Shown here: positions 33,987 through 43,406 of the stretch, piece after piece
How the letters are laid out: every line of letters starts with the position of its first letter
How positions within the stretch are numbered: the stretch's first letter is position 1
NCBI GenBank assembly: GCA_041660815.1
Contig: JBAZVN010000001.1
Coordinates: 1 to 64,000 of the forward strand
DNA length: 64,000 nucleotides
Direction of reading: 5' to 3'
Source of the DNA: PALSA-1006 sp041660815
GTDB taxonomy: Bacteria > Pseudomonadota > Gammaproteobacteria > Burkholderiales > Gallionellaceae
Translations under genes and position numbers: made by a program
Notes under the pieces: model-generated
What the model was told of the DNA's origin: nothing
Databases searched by the model: none
The model's input: the letters and a program-made list of their open reading frames with translations, nothing else

Positions 33987-34289
33987 CCTTGCCGCTATAG
34001 CCGATACCGGCCAGTTATTATGAAAAATACACCACCAACAACCGTTACTCATGGATACTACGTAACTTATTGATTATTAAGTAATATTTATCGCATATCC
34101 AGCTACTTGCACACCCTTCCGGCAATATGGACTACTCAATAACGGGTAGTTTTGATTAGTTACTTACCGGTATATTTATTCGGGACGCTATTAAATAAAA
34201 TCTTTAACTCTAATTAACAGGGACTTATTGAGTTAATTTGATGCCTGCCGATCAGTCCGCCGCATTGATGTTTACCCAAGGAGCTTCAG
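33987..34289. other. A+T-rich gap before the ethylene-receptor-like gene
   Basis: About 300 bp without a gene. It presumably holds the promoter of the downstream relay. A 28-codon frame from ATG 34241 overlaps the next start but lacks a ribosome site, so I do not call it. I see no strong terminator after the GGDEF gene. Confidence 0.5.
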
Positions 34290-35297
34290 ATGGAAGGCTC
34301 ATCGCAACACGTATTGGAATGGTTTAGTAGCGACGGCTTCATGCCGCACGGGCACTGCTACCTATGGACACCGGAACTGCTTTGGACTTTCGTAATCTCG
34401 GAATCCATCATCGTGCTGGCCTACTTCTCCATCGCGTTCAGCCTCCTGTATTTCGTGCGCAAACGCCACGACCTGCAGTTCAACTGGATGTTTCAGTTGT
34501 TCTCGCTGTTCATCTTCGCCTGCGGAGCCACACATCTGGCCGACATCTGGACGATCTGGTATCCGGATTACTGGCTGAATGCGCTGATAAAAGCCTTCAC
34601 CGCTGGCGTATCGCTGATTGCGGCGGTGCTGCTGTGGCGTCTGATACCAAAGGCATTAAAGATCCCCAGCACGCAACTGCTGGAGGAGAGCAACTCACAG
34701 TTGCAAGCCGAAATTGAGCGACGCAATACAACTGAAGCTGAGCTATCGCGCGTAAAGCAAAGCAGCGATGAACGCTACCGCATCCTGTTCGAGCAGGCGG
34801 CAATCGGCGTGGCCGAAGTGGACACCCTCTCGGGCGCATTCCTGCACGTCAATCAAAAATTGTGCAATATCCTGGGATATGAGCGTAATGAGCTATTGCG
34901 CAAGAGTTTCGATTCATTCATCCATGCCGACGACCTTCCCGCCATGCTGTTGAATATAATGGACTTGAAGGTCGGACGCATCACCGATTACGCCATGGAA
35001 GAACGCTGTATTCACAAAGATGGTTCGATACGCTGGCTGCGCATAGCGGTCTCTCCCACCTGGGAACCCGGCGCCATCCCGACTACCCATATCGCCATCA
35101 TGCATGACATCACCGCCCGTAAACTGGCGGATGAGCGCTTGCAGGAAAAACTCGACGAATTACAGCGCTGGCACGAGGTTACCCTGAACCGCGAAAGCCG
35201 CATTCAGGCATTGAAACGTGAAGTGAACGAGATATTGATACGAAACGGTGAGTCGCCGCGCTACGCCAGCGTGGCCAAGGGAAACAGTGATGCCTAA
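34290..35297 (+). CDS. Membrane sensor: ethylene-receptor-like domain plus PAS, no kinase
   Basis: The first ~125 residues form three membrane helices matching the ethylene-binding domain of plant ETR1 without gaps: SESIIVLAYFSIAF, YFVRKRHDLQFNWMF and FACGATHLADIW. C78 and H82 correspond to ETR1 Cys65 and His69, the copper ligands, and Y45 to Tyr32. E38 sits where ETR1 has Asp25, a conservative change at a position important for binding. A coiled coil (about 130-165) leads to one PAS/PAC domain (about 165-285) and a helical tail. There is no histidine kinase; the next gene, overlapping by 8 bp, supplies it. ATG at 34290 follows AAGGAG 7 nt upstream. Domain identity is strong; ethylene or copper binding is inferred. 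Confidence 0.9.
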   Translation: MEGSSQHVLEWFSSDGFMPHGHCYLWTPELLWTFVISESIIVLAYFSIAFSLLYFVRKRHDLQFNWMFQLFSLFIFACGATHLADIWTIWYPDYWLNALIKAFTAGVSLIAAVLLWRLIPKALKIPSTQLLEESNSQLQAEIERRNTTEAELSRVKQSSDERYRILFEQAAIGVAEVDTLSGAFLHVNQKLCNILGYERNELLRKSFDSFIHADDLPAMLLNIMDLKVGRITDYAMEERCIHKDGSIRWLRIAVSPTWEPGAIPTTHIAIMHDITARKLADERLQEKLDELQRWHEVTLNRESRIQALKREVNEILIRNGESPRYASVAKGNSDA

Positions 35298-38200
35298 GCT
35301 CTTCACTACTGAAACCAACGTAACGCCCCTACAGCGCTGGGAGGAGGTTCGCTTGTGGCTGATGCTCGCCAAACTGGCGGGAATTGCCGCTGCCCTAATC
35401 GGCGTCATAGCCTTGTTCGGCTGGGTGCTGGATAACGCAATTTTGAAGAGTATCTACCCCGACTGGGTGGCGATGAAAGCCAACACGGCAGTTTGTATCC
35501 TCCTGTCCGGGATGGCACTGTGGCTGAAGGCCGGCGAAACCACTCTGCCCGCCTCACTCGGACTGCCTATGCGGCGCATCCTCTCCGGTTTCATCCTACT
35601 GATAGGCTCTCTCACCGCACTGGAATATCTGACTAACAGCAACTTCGGCATCGACCAATGGCTGTTTCAAGAAACCGCAGGAGCTGTCGGCGCCCATTCT
35701 CCCGGACGTATGGCTTCTGCGACCTCGCTATGTTTCGTATTACTCGGCTCCGCACTGCTCCTCAGCGGAAAATCAGCCCGTCAGCGTTGGCTCATTACAG
35801 CATTCGCCTTGGTGACCAGCTTCATTGCCTTAGCGTCCGGCCTGATCTATCTCTACGACACCGACAGCTCTTATTTACTGAATAATGCCTTGCAGTTGGC
35901 GGCGCACACGGTGCTGGCTCTCGCTCTGCTGGGTGCGGGATTGCTCTGCGCACAACCCGAGCATGGCGTGGTTGCTCTGCTCAGGCAGCGCGACAGCGGC
36001 GGTGCTATCGCACGCAGGCTGCTACCGACGACCCTGCTCTTGCCGCCCCTGATCGGCTGGCTAAAGCTGACAGGCGACCGCTACGGTTTGTTCAAACCGG
36101 ACTTTAGCGTCGCGCTCGTCGCGCTTACCTATGTCGCCATTCTCAGTTTACTGGTGCTATGGGCCGCCAAATATCGGTCGCGAGCCGAAACGGAACGCGA
36201 GCGTATGAATACCGCCATCGCAACCAAGGAAGCGTTGTTGAGCACGCTGATACGCACCATCCCCGACCTCATCTGGATGAAAAACAATGATGGTGTCTAT
36301 CTCGCCTGCAACCATGCTTTCGAACGCTTTTTTGGCGCAAAAGAAACCGATATCATCGGCAAGACCGATTACGACTTCGTCACGCGCGAACTGGCAGATT
36401 TCTTTCGCGCCAACGATCTGGCTGCCTGTGCCGCAGGCAAACCGCATACCAACGAGGAATGGCTGACCCTCGCGGAAACTGGCCAACGCATCTTGGCCGA
36501 GACCATCAAAATGCCGGTTCACGACAACAGCGGCGCACTCATCGGGGTGCTGGGCATCGCCCGCGACATCACCCAGCGCCGCGAGTCGGAGAACGAGATC
36601 CGCGCACTGCTCGACAAGTCGGATCATGCGCGACAAGCCCTGCTGGGACTGATCGAAGACATCAATGCCGAGCATGTGGCCGCCGCCGAGATGCTCAAAG
36701 CCAAAACGCTGGCGGAAGAGCTTACACAAACAAAATCAGAATTCTTGGCCAACATGAGTCACGAGATCCGCACGCCGATGAATGCCATCATCGGCATGCA
36801 ATACCTCGCACTCAAGACCGAATTGACACCGGCACAGCGCAACTATCTGAACAAGGCTCAAATAGCGGCAAATTCGCTGCTGTCCATCATCAACGATATT
36901 CTGGATCTTTCGAAAATCGAAGCGGGGAAAGTCGAAATTGAAAATATAGAATTCAGCCTGGACACCGTACTGGAACAATTGTCCGACACCTTCAGCTATC
37001 AAGCGGCGCAAAAAGATATCGAGCTTCTCGTGCGCTATGATTCCAACATCCCCTATACGCTGGTTGGCGACCCGCTACGCCTGGGACAGGTGCTGTTGAA
37101 TCTGTGCAGCAACGCGGTCAAGTTCACCGAACAAGGCGAGGTGGAACTCGATATTCGGGCGATAGAAACCAACGCTTCCACGCTTACCCTGAAAATCTGC
37201 ATACGCGATACCGGCATCGGCATGTCACCGGAGACGCAAAACCTGTTGTTCCAGAAATTCACCCAGGCCGACCAGTCCACCACCCGCCGCTTCGGCGGCA
37301 CCGGGCTGGGGCTGTCCATCAGCAAACATTTGGTCGAAATGATGGGTGGCCGCATCTGGTTAGAGCACTCGCAACCGGGCAAGGGAACCACCATGTGCTG
37401 CACGATGCAGCTCGGCATCGCGCAACAGGAACAAGCGCAGCGGCTTGAACTGGTGAAACAGTCCGGCCCTCTGCTCAAAAACATCCGCGTGCTGGTGGTG
37501 GACGACAACGCCGTGTCACGCGAAATCCTTTCCGAGATGCTGCATTTCTTCAAGCTGGATATCGCCGTCGCCCCCGGCGGCGCAGAGGCGATCGATCTGC
37601 TAAGGGCTCCCGGCAGTCGTCCCTTTGACCTGGCGCTGATAGATTGGCGCATGCCCGACATGAGCGGCGAAGAAATCACCCGGCATATCCGAAACGACAA
37701 CACCATCCAGCCCCAACCCAAGCTGGTGATGGTGACCACTTACGGGCACGAAGATGCGCTTAAACAGGCGGAGCAGGCGGATGTAAACGGCCTGCTGATC
37801 AAACCAGCGTCTCCGTCCACTCTGCTCGACACTATCCTTTCGGTATTGGGATACAGCCATCTCTCGCAGATGAACAAAAGGTCTCATGCTGAAATTCAGG
37901 AGCTTGGCTGCTACGACTTTTCAGGCAACCGCCTGCTGCTGGTAGAGGATAACCCGATCAATCGCGAGTTCGCCGTCGAGTTGCTGCACAGTATGCTTAT
38001 CGAAGTCGATGAGGCGATGAACGGCGCAGAAGCGGTGAGCATGGTGCAAAACAATGATTACGACGCAGTGTTGATGGATGTCCAGATGCCGGTGATGGAC
38101 GGCTTGGAAGCCACACGACGCATTCGCACGCTGGCACAACAACCCGATGGCGAGCGGTTTGCTAAATTGCCCATCATCGCCATGACCGCTCTGGCGATGG

Positions 38201-38949
38201 CTCAGGATGAAAAAAACAGCCGCAAGGCGGGGATGAACGATCATCTCACCAAGCCTATTGATCCCGGCCATTTGATGGCGACCCTGGCCAAATGGCTGTC
38301 AGTGACTAAAAGAGCGCCGGCGCAAACACCAGCTGTCACAGACATTTCCGCCGACCTGCTGGCGATGCGCAGCGTCGATGCAGTACAGGGCATACACCGT
38401 ATCGGCGGAAAAGTATCCGCCTTTCGCAAGCAGTTGCAGCGTTTTCGCGAGCACTATCTAACTGCGGCAGATGAGCTGCAACAGCTCATTGCAGAAAAAG
38501 GGCTTGATGCCGGTGAAAAATATTGTCATGCTCTTAAAGGCGTCTGCGGCAATCTGGGTGCAAATGAATTGTTCACCTCCATCAGCGCGATAGATGCTTT
38601 GTTGAAGCAAGGTAAGATGCCAGAACCCGCACAGTTCGAGAATCTGCACGAGTTGCTGCAAGCGGTGCTGGATGAAATAGAGGGTTTGCCCATTCCGGAG
38701 AGCGTATCGCCTGCCGTAGTGGCGCCACTGAATAGTATCGAGTTGCTGGCGAAGTTGACTGCCTTATCTTTGTTATTAGTGAAGGATATGGGCGCGGCGG
38801 AAGCGTTATTTGCCGAGTTGCAAGCCAGCGCGATCGGAAGTGAATATTCCTTAATAATCAATGAGATAGGTAATAATCTGGAAATCTTTGCCATAGATGA
38901 AGCGCAAACGCTGATCAACACACTGCGCGACCGTTTGAGTAAAGCATAA
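35290..38949 (+). CDS. Hybrid sensor histidine kinase (7-8 TM, PAS, HisKA, HATPase, REC, REC, HPt)
   Basis: The 1219-residue kinase begins with about seven or eight membrane helices (about 20-305) of no recognised sensor family, then a PAS domain (about 320-435; YLACNHAFERFFGAKE), a coiled coil, HisKA with NMSHEIRTPMNAIIGM (His491), HATPase (about 600-720; DTGIGMS, FGGTGLGLSIS), REC1 (VLVVDDNAVSRE, Asp785 in LIDWRMPDMSG), REC2 (LLLVEDNPINRE, Asp930 in LMDVQMPVMDG) and HPt (YCHALKGVCGN, His1080). This is a complete phosphorelay in one chain. Start at ATG 35290 has AAGGGA 7 nt upstream and overlaps the stop of the ethylene-receptor-like gene by 8 bp, implying translational coupling. The free HPt output may phosphorylate the multi-REC protein encoded next. 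Confidence 0.94.
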   Translation: MPKLFTTETNVTPLQRWEEVRLWLMLAKLAGIAAALIGVIALFGWVLDNAILKSIYPDWVAMKANTAVCILLSGMALWLKAGETTLPASLGLPMRRILSGFILLIGSLTALEYLTNSNFGIDQWLFQETAGAVGAHSPGRMASATSLCFVLLGSALLLSGKSARQRWLITAFALVTSFIALASGLIYLYDTDSSYLLNNALQLAAHTVLALALLGAGLLCAQPEHGVVALLRQRDSGGAIARRLLPTTLLLPPLIGWLKLTGDRYGLFKPDFSVALVALTYVAILSLLVLWAAKYRSRAETERERMNTAIATKEALLSTLIRTIPDLIWMKNNDGVYLACNHAFERFFGAKETDIIGKTDYDFVTRELADFFRANDLAACAAGKPHTNEEWLTLAETGQRILAETIKMPVHDNSGALIGVLGIARDITQRRESENEIRALLDKSDHARQALLGLIEDINAEHVAAAEMLKAKTLAEELTQTKSEFLANMSHEIRTPMNAIIGMQYLALKTELTPAQRNYLNKAQIAANSLLSIINDILDLSKIEAGKVEIENIEFSLDTVLEQLSDTFSYQAAQKDIELLVRYDSNIPYTLVGDPLRLGQVLLNLCSNAVKFTEQGEVELDIRAIETNASTLTLKICIRDTGIGMSPETQNLLFQKFTQADQSTTRRFGGTGLGLSISKHLVEMMGGRIWLEHSQPGKGTTMCCTMQLGIAQQEQAQRLELVKQSGPLLKNIRVLVVDDNAVSREILSEMLHFFKLDIAVAPGGAEAIDLLRAPGSRPFDLALIDWRMPDMSGEEITRHIRNDNTIQPQPKLVMVTTYGHEDALKQAEQADVNGLLIKPASPSTLLDTILSVLGYSHLSQMNKRSHAEIQELGCYDFSGNRLLLVEDNPINREFAVELLHSMLIEVDEAMNGAEAVSMVQNNDYDAVLMDVQMPVMDGLEATRRIRTLAQQPDGERFAKLPIIAMTALAMAQDEKNSRKAGMNDHLTKPIDPGHLMATLAKWLSVTKRAPAQTPAVTDISADLLAMRSVDAVQGIHRIGGKVSAFRKQLQRFREHYLTAADELQQLIAEKGLDAGEKYCHALKGVCGNLGANELFTSISAIDALLKQGKMPEPAQFENLHELLQAVLDEIEGLPIPESVSPAVVAPLNSIELLAKLTALSLLLVKDMGAAEALFAELQASAIGSEYSLIINEIGNNLEIFAIDEAQTLINTLRDRLSKA

Positions 38950-39049
38950 TGATCAGGGGGAAGTGTAAACGTCGGGTTACGGCGCAAGAAACCGCGCCTA
39001 ACCCGACCTACAGATAATGCCTGACTAAAGCATATTGATCAGGGGGAGT
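38940..39049. repeat. Palindromic repeat flanked by 24-bp direct duplication
   Basis: TAAAGCATAATGATCAGGGG (first 20 bases, copy 1 at 38940-38964) recurs as TAAAGCATATTGATCAGGGG (copy 2 at 39026-39049). Between them lies GTCGGGTTACGGCGC, a short loop and CCGCGCCTAACCCGAC (38971-39006), a common type of palindromic interspersed repeat. The first copy covers the end of the kinase gene, the second carries the ribosome site (GGGGGAG) of the next gene. This looks like insertion of a repeat together with duplication of its target. Confidence 0.7.
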
Positions 39050-39055
39050 ATAGAG

Positions 39056-42000
39056 ATGACAAATACCGGTGACGATAAACCCAAGATACTCATCGTCGAT
39101 GATGCGAGTGAAAATTTGCACGCACTGATGAATATCCTGCGCGACCAATATGCCGTCATCGCCGCAACCAGCGGTGAGAAGGCTCTGGAACTGGCAGAGC
39201 TCAATCCACAACCCGAACTGATCTTGCTCGATATCGTGATGCAGCCCGGCATAGATGGTTATGAAGTGTTGCACAAGCTTAAATCCAATCCGGCAACGGC
39301 AGACATTCCGGTAATCTTCACCACCTGCTTGTCCGAAACGGAAGATGAGGCGAAAGGCTTGAAACTGGGTGCGGCCGATTACATCACCAAACCGATTAAT
39401 CCCGATCTTCTCAAGTTGCGCGTATTGACCCAACTTGAATTACGGCGCTTTCTGAAAAAACCTACTCTGCCGAAGTCGAATGGATCTGCCGCGCCGAACG
39501 GTCACCTGAGCATTCTAGTCGTGGACGATGAGCCGGAGAATATTCACGAGCTGATCAGCGCACTAAGCGACGAATATCACATCATGGTCGCCAACAACGG
39601 GCCGAAAACGCTTGAGTTGATTAAGGGAAGCTCGCCTCCCGACCTGATCCTGCTGGATATCATGATGCCTGAGATGGACGGTTATGAGGTATGCCGCCGG
39701 ATCAAGGCGACCGAGGCCGGCAATCGCATTCCGGTCATTTTTCTCAGTGCGATGAATGAAGCCGTGGGAAAGGTGCGAGGTTTTTCCATCGGGGCGGTCG
39801 ACTACATCACCAAGCCGTTCGATATCGACGAGGCGCGCGCGCGCATACGCACGCACCTTGAACTCAGCCGTTTGCAACGTTTCTTCGAGCAGGAGATCGC
39901 CCAGCGTACCGCTGCACTTGTGGAAAGTACGAATCATCTGCAAGCCACACTGGATGCGATACCCGATCTGCTGTTCGAGGTTGATCTGGAGGGGCGATAT
40001 TGGGATGTTCACGCACCGCGCGAAGATCTGCTGGCCGCACCAAAAGACACATTAATCGGCAAGTTCCTAACGGATGTTTTGCCACCCGATGCCGCCGAAG
40101 TCTGCATGTCAGCATTACAAGAGGCCAGCGAGAGCGGCTGGTCGAACGGCAAACAATTCGAACTGTCTCTGCCAAACGGCAGATTCTGGTTCGAACTTTC
40201 CGTATCAAGAAAAAATGCTTCGACTGCGCCAAATTCACGTTTCATCGTGCTGTCGCGCGATATCACCGAACGCGTCAAGAACCGGCACAAATTACTTTTG
40301 ACCGAAACCGTATTCGAGAATGCCGCCGAGGGCATGCTCGTCACCGACATGCTCAACAACATCGTCAGTGTGAATCGTGCGTTTGTCGAAATGACGGGCT
40401 ACACCCAGGAAGAAGTTCTCGGAAAGAATCCAAGCATCCTTAAATCTGAAAAGCATGACAAGAGTTTTTACCGTACCCTATGGCGCAGCTTGATGATGCA
40501 GGGCAATTGGCAAGGCGAGATATGGAACCGCCGCAAGAACGGCGAAATATACCCCGAGTGGACCAGCATTAATATCGTCAAAGACGCTTCCGGCAAGGTC
40601 ATCAACCACTTCGCCGTGTTCAGCGACCTGTTGCAAAAGAAGGCAGTGGAAGATCTGGAGCACCTCAAACATTACGATCCGCTGACCGACTTGCCCAACC
40701 GCTCATTGCTGGAAGATCGTATCGAAAGCGCGATCACCCATGCGCGCCTGCATGATCGCTTTATCGGGATAATTTTCCTCAATCTGGATCATTTTCATAC
40801 GGTGAACGATCTGCTCGGGCATTTCGGCGGGGATCAGATGTTGATCGCCACCGCCCGGCGTTTGGCTCAGGCAGTACCGGCACATGCCACCGTCACGCGC
40901 TTGTCCGGCGATACTTTTGTGATCGCGCTACCCGACCTGAATACCAGCCAGGAGATCAACCGCATCGCGGAACTCATCATTCAAAGGGTGTATCAGCCAC
41001 TCAGCATCGCGGATCAGCCCGTACAGTTGTCGATGCGTATGGGCATCTCGGTCTACCCTATCGACGGAGAAGATGCTGCCGCACTGATGAGGAACGCAGA
41101 TGCCGCCCTGACCGATGCAAAGAAATCCGGCGGAACGAACAGTTTCAAATTTTATTCCGCGAGCATGAACGAACACGCACGCAAGCTGCTCACGATGGGC
41201 AGCGAGTTGCGCAACGCGATCGCGGAGAACCGGCTCGTGCTGCATTATCAGGCTCAAGTGGACATCATCAGCGGCAATATCATCGGTGCGGAAGCGCTGA
41301 TACGCATCAACCATCCGCAACGCGGCGTGATCATACCGGGCGAGTTCATTTCGGTGGCGGAAGAGACGGGATTGATCATTCCAATGGGGGAATGGGTTAT
41401 TCGTGAAGCGTGCCGGCAGATGCAGCAGTGGCATGAGGCAACGCAATCCGAGCTGATCATCGCGGTCAATTTATCGCCCTTGCAATTACACCAATCCAAT
41501 CTGATCGAGACGGTCAAGAGTGCATTGGACGAATCCGGCCTTGCCGCGCGCTATCTGGAACTGGAATTCACCGAGAGCGCGATCATGCAGAACGTGAAAG
41601 AGACCATCGCCATCATGCAGCAGTTCAAAGCGATGGGATTGCATCTTTCCATCGACGATTTCGGCACGGGCTATTCCAGTCTGTCGTATCTCAAACAGTT
41701 CCCCGTGGACAAACTGAAGATTGACCAGTCTTTTGTGAGCAATATCACCCAAGATCCGAACGATGCCGCCATCGTGCAGGCGATCATCGCGCTGGGCAGA
41801 ACACTGGGTATGACCACCATCGCCGAGGGCGTGGAAACCGAAGCGCAGCTGGGTTATTTGCGCTCGGTGCATTGCAAAGAGATGCAGGGTTATCTGTACA
41901 GCCGTCCCCTGCCCGCCGAAGAATTTGCCGCTTTGCTCGCACATAGAAAAACACTGGGGGAGGCCCCGTCCGAACAAGTTCTGCTGTTGGTGGATGATGA

Positions 42001-42373
42001 AGAGAACGTGCTGATGTCGCTGAAACGCATTTTACGGCGTGAGGGTTATAAGATCCTGACCGCCTCCAGCGCGGAAGAGGGATTGGAGCTGATGGCACAA
42101 AACTCCGTCAATGTCGTGCTCTCTGACCAGCGCATGCTGGGCATGAGCGGTGTGGAATTTTTACGCCGGGTAAAAACCATGTATCCCGATGTGGTGCGCA
42201 TGATTCTGAGCGGCTATACCGAGGTCGGCACGTTGACCGAAGCTATCAATAAGGGCGAGATCTATCAGTTCATCACCAAGCCGTGGGAAAATGATGCGCT
42301 CACGGCGCAGATCCGCGAGGCTTTTGTGCGTTATGAGATGCTGAAACGTGCCAATAAAAAAATGACTTTGTGA
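39056..42373 (+). CDS. REC-REC-PAS-PAS-GGDEF-EAL-REC response regulator
   Basis: The 1105-residue soluble protein has REC1 (about 10-125; ILIVDDASEN, LLDIVMQPGIDG), REC2 (about 150-270; ILVVDDEPEN, LLDIMMPEMDG), two PAS domains (about 300-535), a GGDEF domain (about 545-710), an EAL domain (about 725-970) and a terminal REC3 (about 985-1100; LLLVDDEENV, LSDQRMLGMSG). The GGDEF site is degraded to LSGDTF, so synthesis is unlikely. EAL motifs are kept (GAEALIRINHP, ELEFTES, DDFGTGYSSLSYLK, KIDQSFV), so it is probably a cyclic-di-GMP phosphodiesterase. All three REC domains keep the phospho-acceptor Asp. ATG 39056 follows GGGGGAG 7 nt upstream. It follows the hybrid kinase in the same orientation and is its likely partner. 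Confidence 0.94.
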   Translation: MTNTGDDKPKILIVDDASENLHALMNILRDQYAVIAATSGEKALELAELNPQPELILLDIVMQPGIDGYEVLHKLKSNPATADIPVIFTTCLSETEDEAKGLKLGAADYITKPINPDLLKLRVLTQLELRRFLKKPTLPKSNGSAAPNGHLSILVVDDEPENIHELISALSDEYHIMVANNGPKTLELIKGSSPPDLILLDIMMPEMDGYEVCRRIKATEAGNRIPVIFLSAMNEAVGKVRGFSIGAVDYITKPFDIDEARARIRTHLELSRLQRFFEQEIAQRTAALVESTNHLQATLDAIPDLLFEVDLEGRYWDVHAPREDLLAAPKDTLIGKFLTDVLPPDAAEVCMSALQEASESGWSNGKQFELSLPNGRFWFELSVSRKNASTAPNSRFIVLSRDITERVKNRHKLLLTETVFENAAEGMLVTDMLNNIVSVNRAFVEMTGYTQEEVLGKNPSILKSEKHDKSFYRTLWRSLMMQGNWQGEIWNRRKNGEIYPEWTSINIVKDASGKVINHFAVFSDLLQKKAVEDLEHLKHYDPLTDLPNRSLLEDRIESAITHARLHDRFIGIIFLNLDHFHTVNDLLGHFGGDQMLIATARRLAQAVPAHATVTRLSGDTFVIALPDLNTSQEINRIAELIIQRVYQPLSIADQPVQLSMRMGISVYPIDGEDAAALMRNADAALTDAKKSGGTNSFKFYSASMNEHARKLLTMGSELRNAIAENRLVLHYQAQVDIISGNIIGAEALIRINHPQRGVIIPGEFISVAEETGLIIPMGEWVIREACRQMQQWHEATQSELIIAVNLSPLQLHQSNLIETVKSALDESGLAARYLELEFTESAIMQNVKETIAIMQQFKAMGLHLSIDDFGTGYSSLSYLKQFPVDKLKIDQSFVSNITQDPNDAAIVQAIIALGRTLGMTTIAEGVETEAQLGYLRSVHCKEMQGYLYSRPLPAEEFAALLAHRKTLGEAPSEQVLLLVDDEENVLMSLKRILRREGYKILTASSAEEGLELMAQNSVNVVLSDQRMLGMSGVEFLRRVKTMYPDVVRMILSGYTEVGTLTEAINKGEIYQFITKPWENDALTAQIREAFVRYEMLKRANKKMTL

Positions 42374-42406
42374 GTCATTGAAAACTCGGGGCACACCATC
42401 AAACTG

Positions 42407-43294
42407 CTAACGCAATCCTGCAAACTCTCTCGATATAAAATCGATCACAAGTTGCACTTTGGGCAACCGCTGATGCCGTTTGTGGCACACCACATATAGG
42501 CTACCGACGGCATCCGGACCGAGATCAATATCCAGCTCCTGCAACTCTTGCAATTCGCATAGTCCCGCATAGTGATGTAACACGCGCGGTAGAATCATTG
42601 CGCCAACGCCTGCTTTGCAAGCTGCCAACTGTACAAGGTAATCGTCCGAGGTAAAGACAGGTTTGAAGTCAGGTATTTGCGCACTGAGCTCCTGATTGAT
42701 TTGCAACTCGCCATAGGGCGCAGCCCAACAAATCCAATCGAGGTCGGCGAGGCTGGGATGCGAAGGGAGTTTTGCAGCATAAGCTTTGCTGGCATACACA
42801 CGCATGACACTGGTTACTTCGTCCGCGCATACCAAATCGGCATCGTTTGGCTTCACCGTGCGCAGCGACAAATCGGCTTCGCCCCGCCCCAGATTCAACA
42901 CCTCCACTCCGGACAATACTTCAATCTGAATCTGCGGATGTAGTTCGCGTATCTTGGCTGCCAGCGGAGCTACCACCTCATACGCAATGCCGGGCGGTGC
43001 AGCAATGCGCACTTTGCCCTGAGGCAGAAAAGTTTGTTTGCCAATACGCAGTTCCGCTTCACTGGCCCACTCGACCATACTTTGAACTGCAGGCAACAAT
43101 CTTCGCCCTGCTGCGGTAAGAATTGCCCCCTGACTTTGCCGCTCAAACAGCGTCTCACCCACAGCATCCTCAAGTTCAGAAATACGCCGACTCAAAGTTG
43201 GCTGCCCCAATTTTAGAACACGCGCTGCACCGCTCAAACTGCCTTGCTCGTACACAGCCATAAATAGTTTCAAATCGTCCCAACGCAAATTCAA
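42407..43294 (-). CDS. LysR-family transcriptional regulator
   Basis: The 295-residue protein has the N-terminal LysR winged helix (about 4-62; LKLFMAVYEQGSLSGAARVL, LGQPTLSRRISELEDAVG, LFERQ) and the two-lobed periplasmic-binding-like effector domain (about 88-290). It is divergent from the metallo-beta-lactamase-fold lipoprotein gene across a 112-bp intergenic region with two overlapping palindromes, the usual LysR arrangement, so that gene is the probable target. The inducer is unknown. It is convergent with the relay output gene, ending 33 bp away. Confidence 0.93.
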   Translation of the reverse strand: MNLRWDDLKLFMAVYEQGSLSGAARVLKLGQPTLSRRISELEDAVGETLFERQSQGAILTAAGRRLLPAVQSMVEWASEAELRIGKQTFLPQGKVRIAAPPGIAYEVVAPLAAKIRELHPQIQIEVLSGVEVLNLGRGEADLSLRTVKPNDADLVCADEVTSVMRVYASKAYAAKLPSHPSLADLDWICWAAPYGELQINQELSAQIPDFKPVFTSDDYLVQLAACKAGVGAMILPRVLHHYAGLCELQELQELDIDLGPDAVGSLYVVCHKRHQRLPKVQLVIDFISREFAGLR

Positions 43295-43317
43295 TTAATC
43301 TCTCCCAAAAATCACCC

Positions 43318-43341
43318 ATCCAAATTTGGATGAACTCATCC
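43318..43341. promoter_or_regulatory. Overlapping palindromes, probable LysR operator
   Basis: ATCCAAATTTGGAT (43318-43331) is a perfect 14-bp palindrome, and GGATGA/TCATCC (43328-43341) is a second inverted repeat sharing four bases with it. They lie centrally between the divergent LysR and lipoprotein starts and upstream of the candidate promoter. Confidence 0.6.
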
Positions 43342-43353
43342 AGATTTCGCCAA

Positions 43354-43382
43354 TTGCCAAGCGATATATGCATGCGTACAGT
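43354..43382 (+). promoter_or_regulatory. Candidate sigma-70 promoter of the lipoprotein gene
   Basis: TTGCCA (43354-43359) and TACAGT (43377-43382) are 17 bp apart, 24 bp upstream of the ATG and just downstream of the palindromic operator, a geometry suited to LysR activation. Confidence 0.5.
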
Positions 43383-43406
43383 ATAAGCACACTTTAAGGA
43401 GGCCCT

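Noticed and set aside
34241..34327. 28-codon leader frame before the ethylene-receptor-like gene
   Set aside because: No ribosome site, overlaps the real start in another frame.
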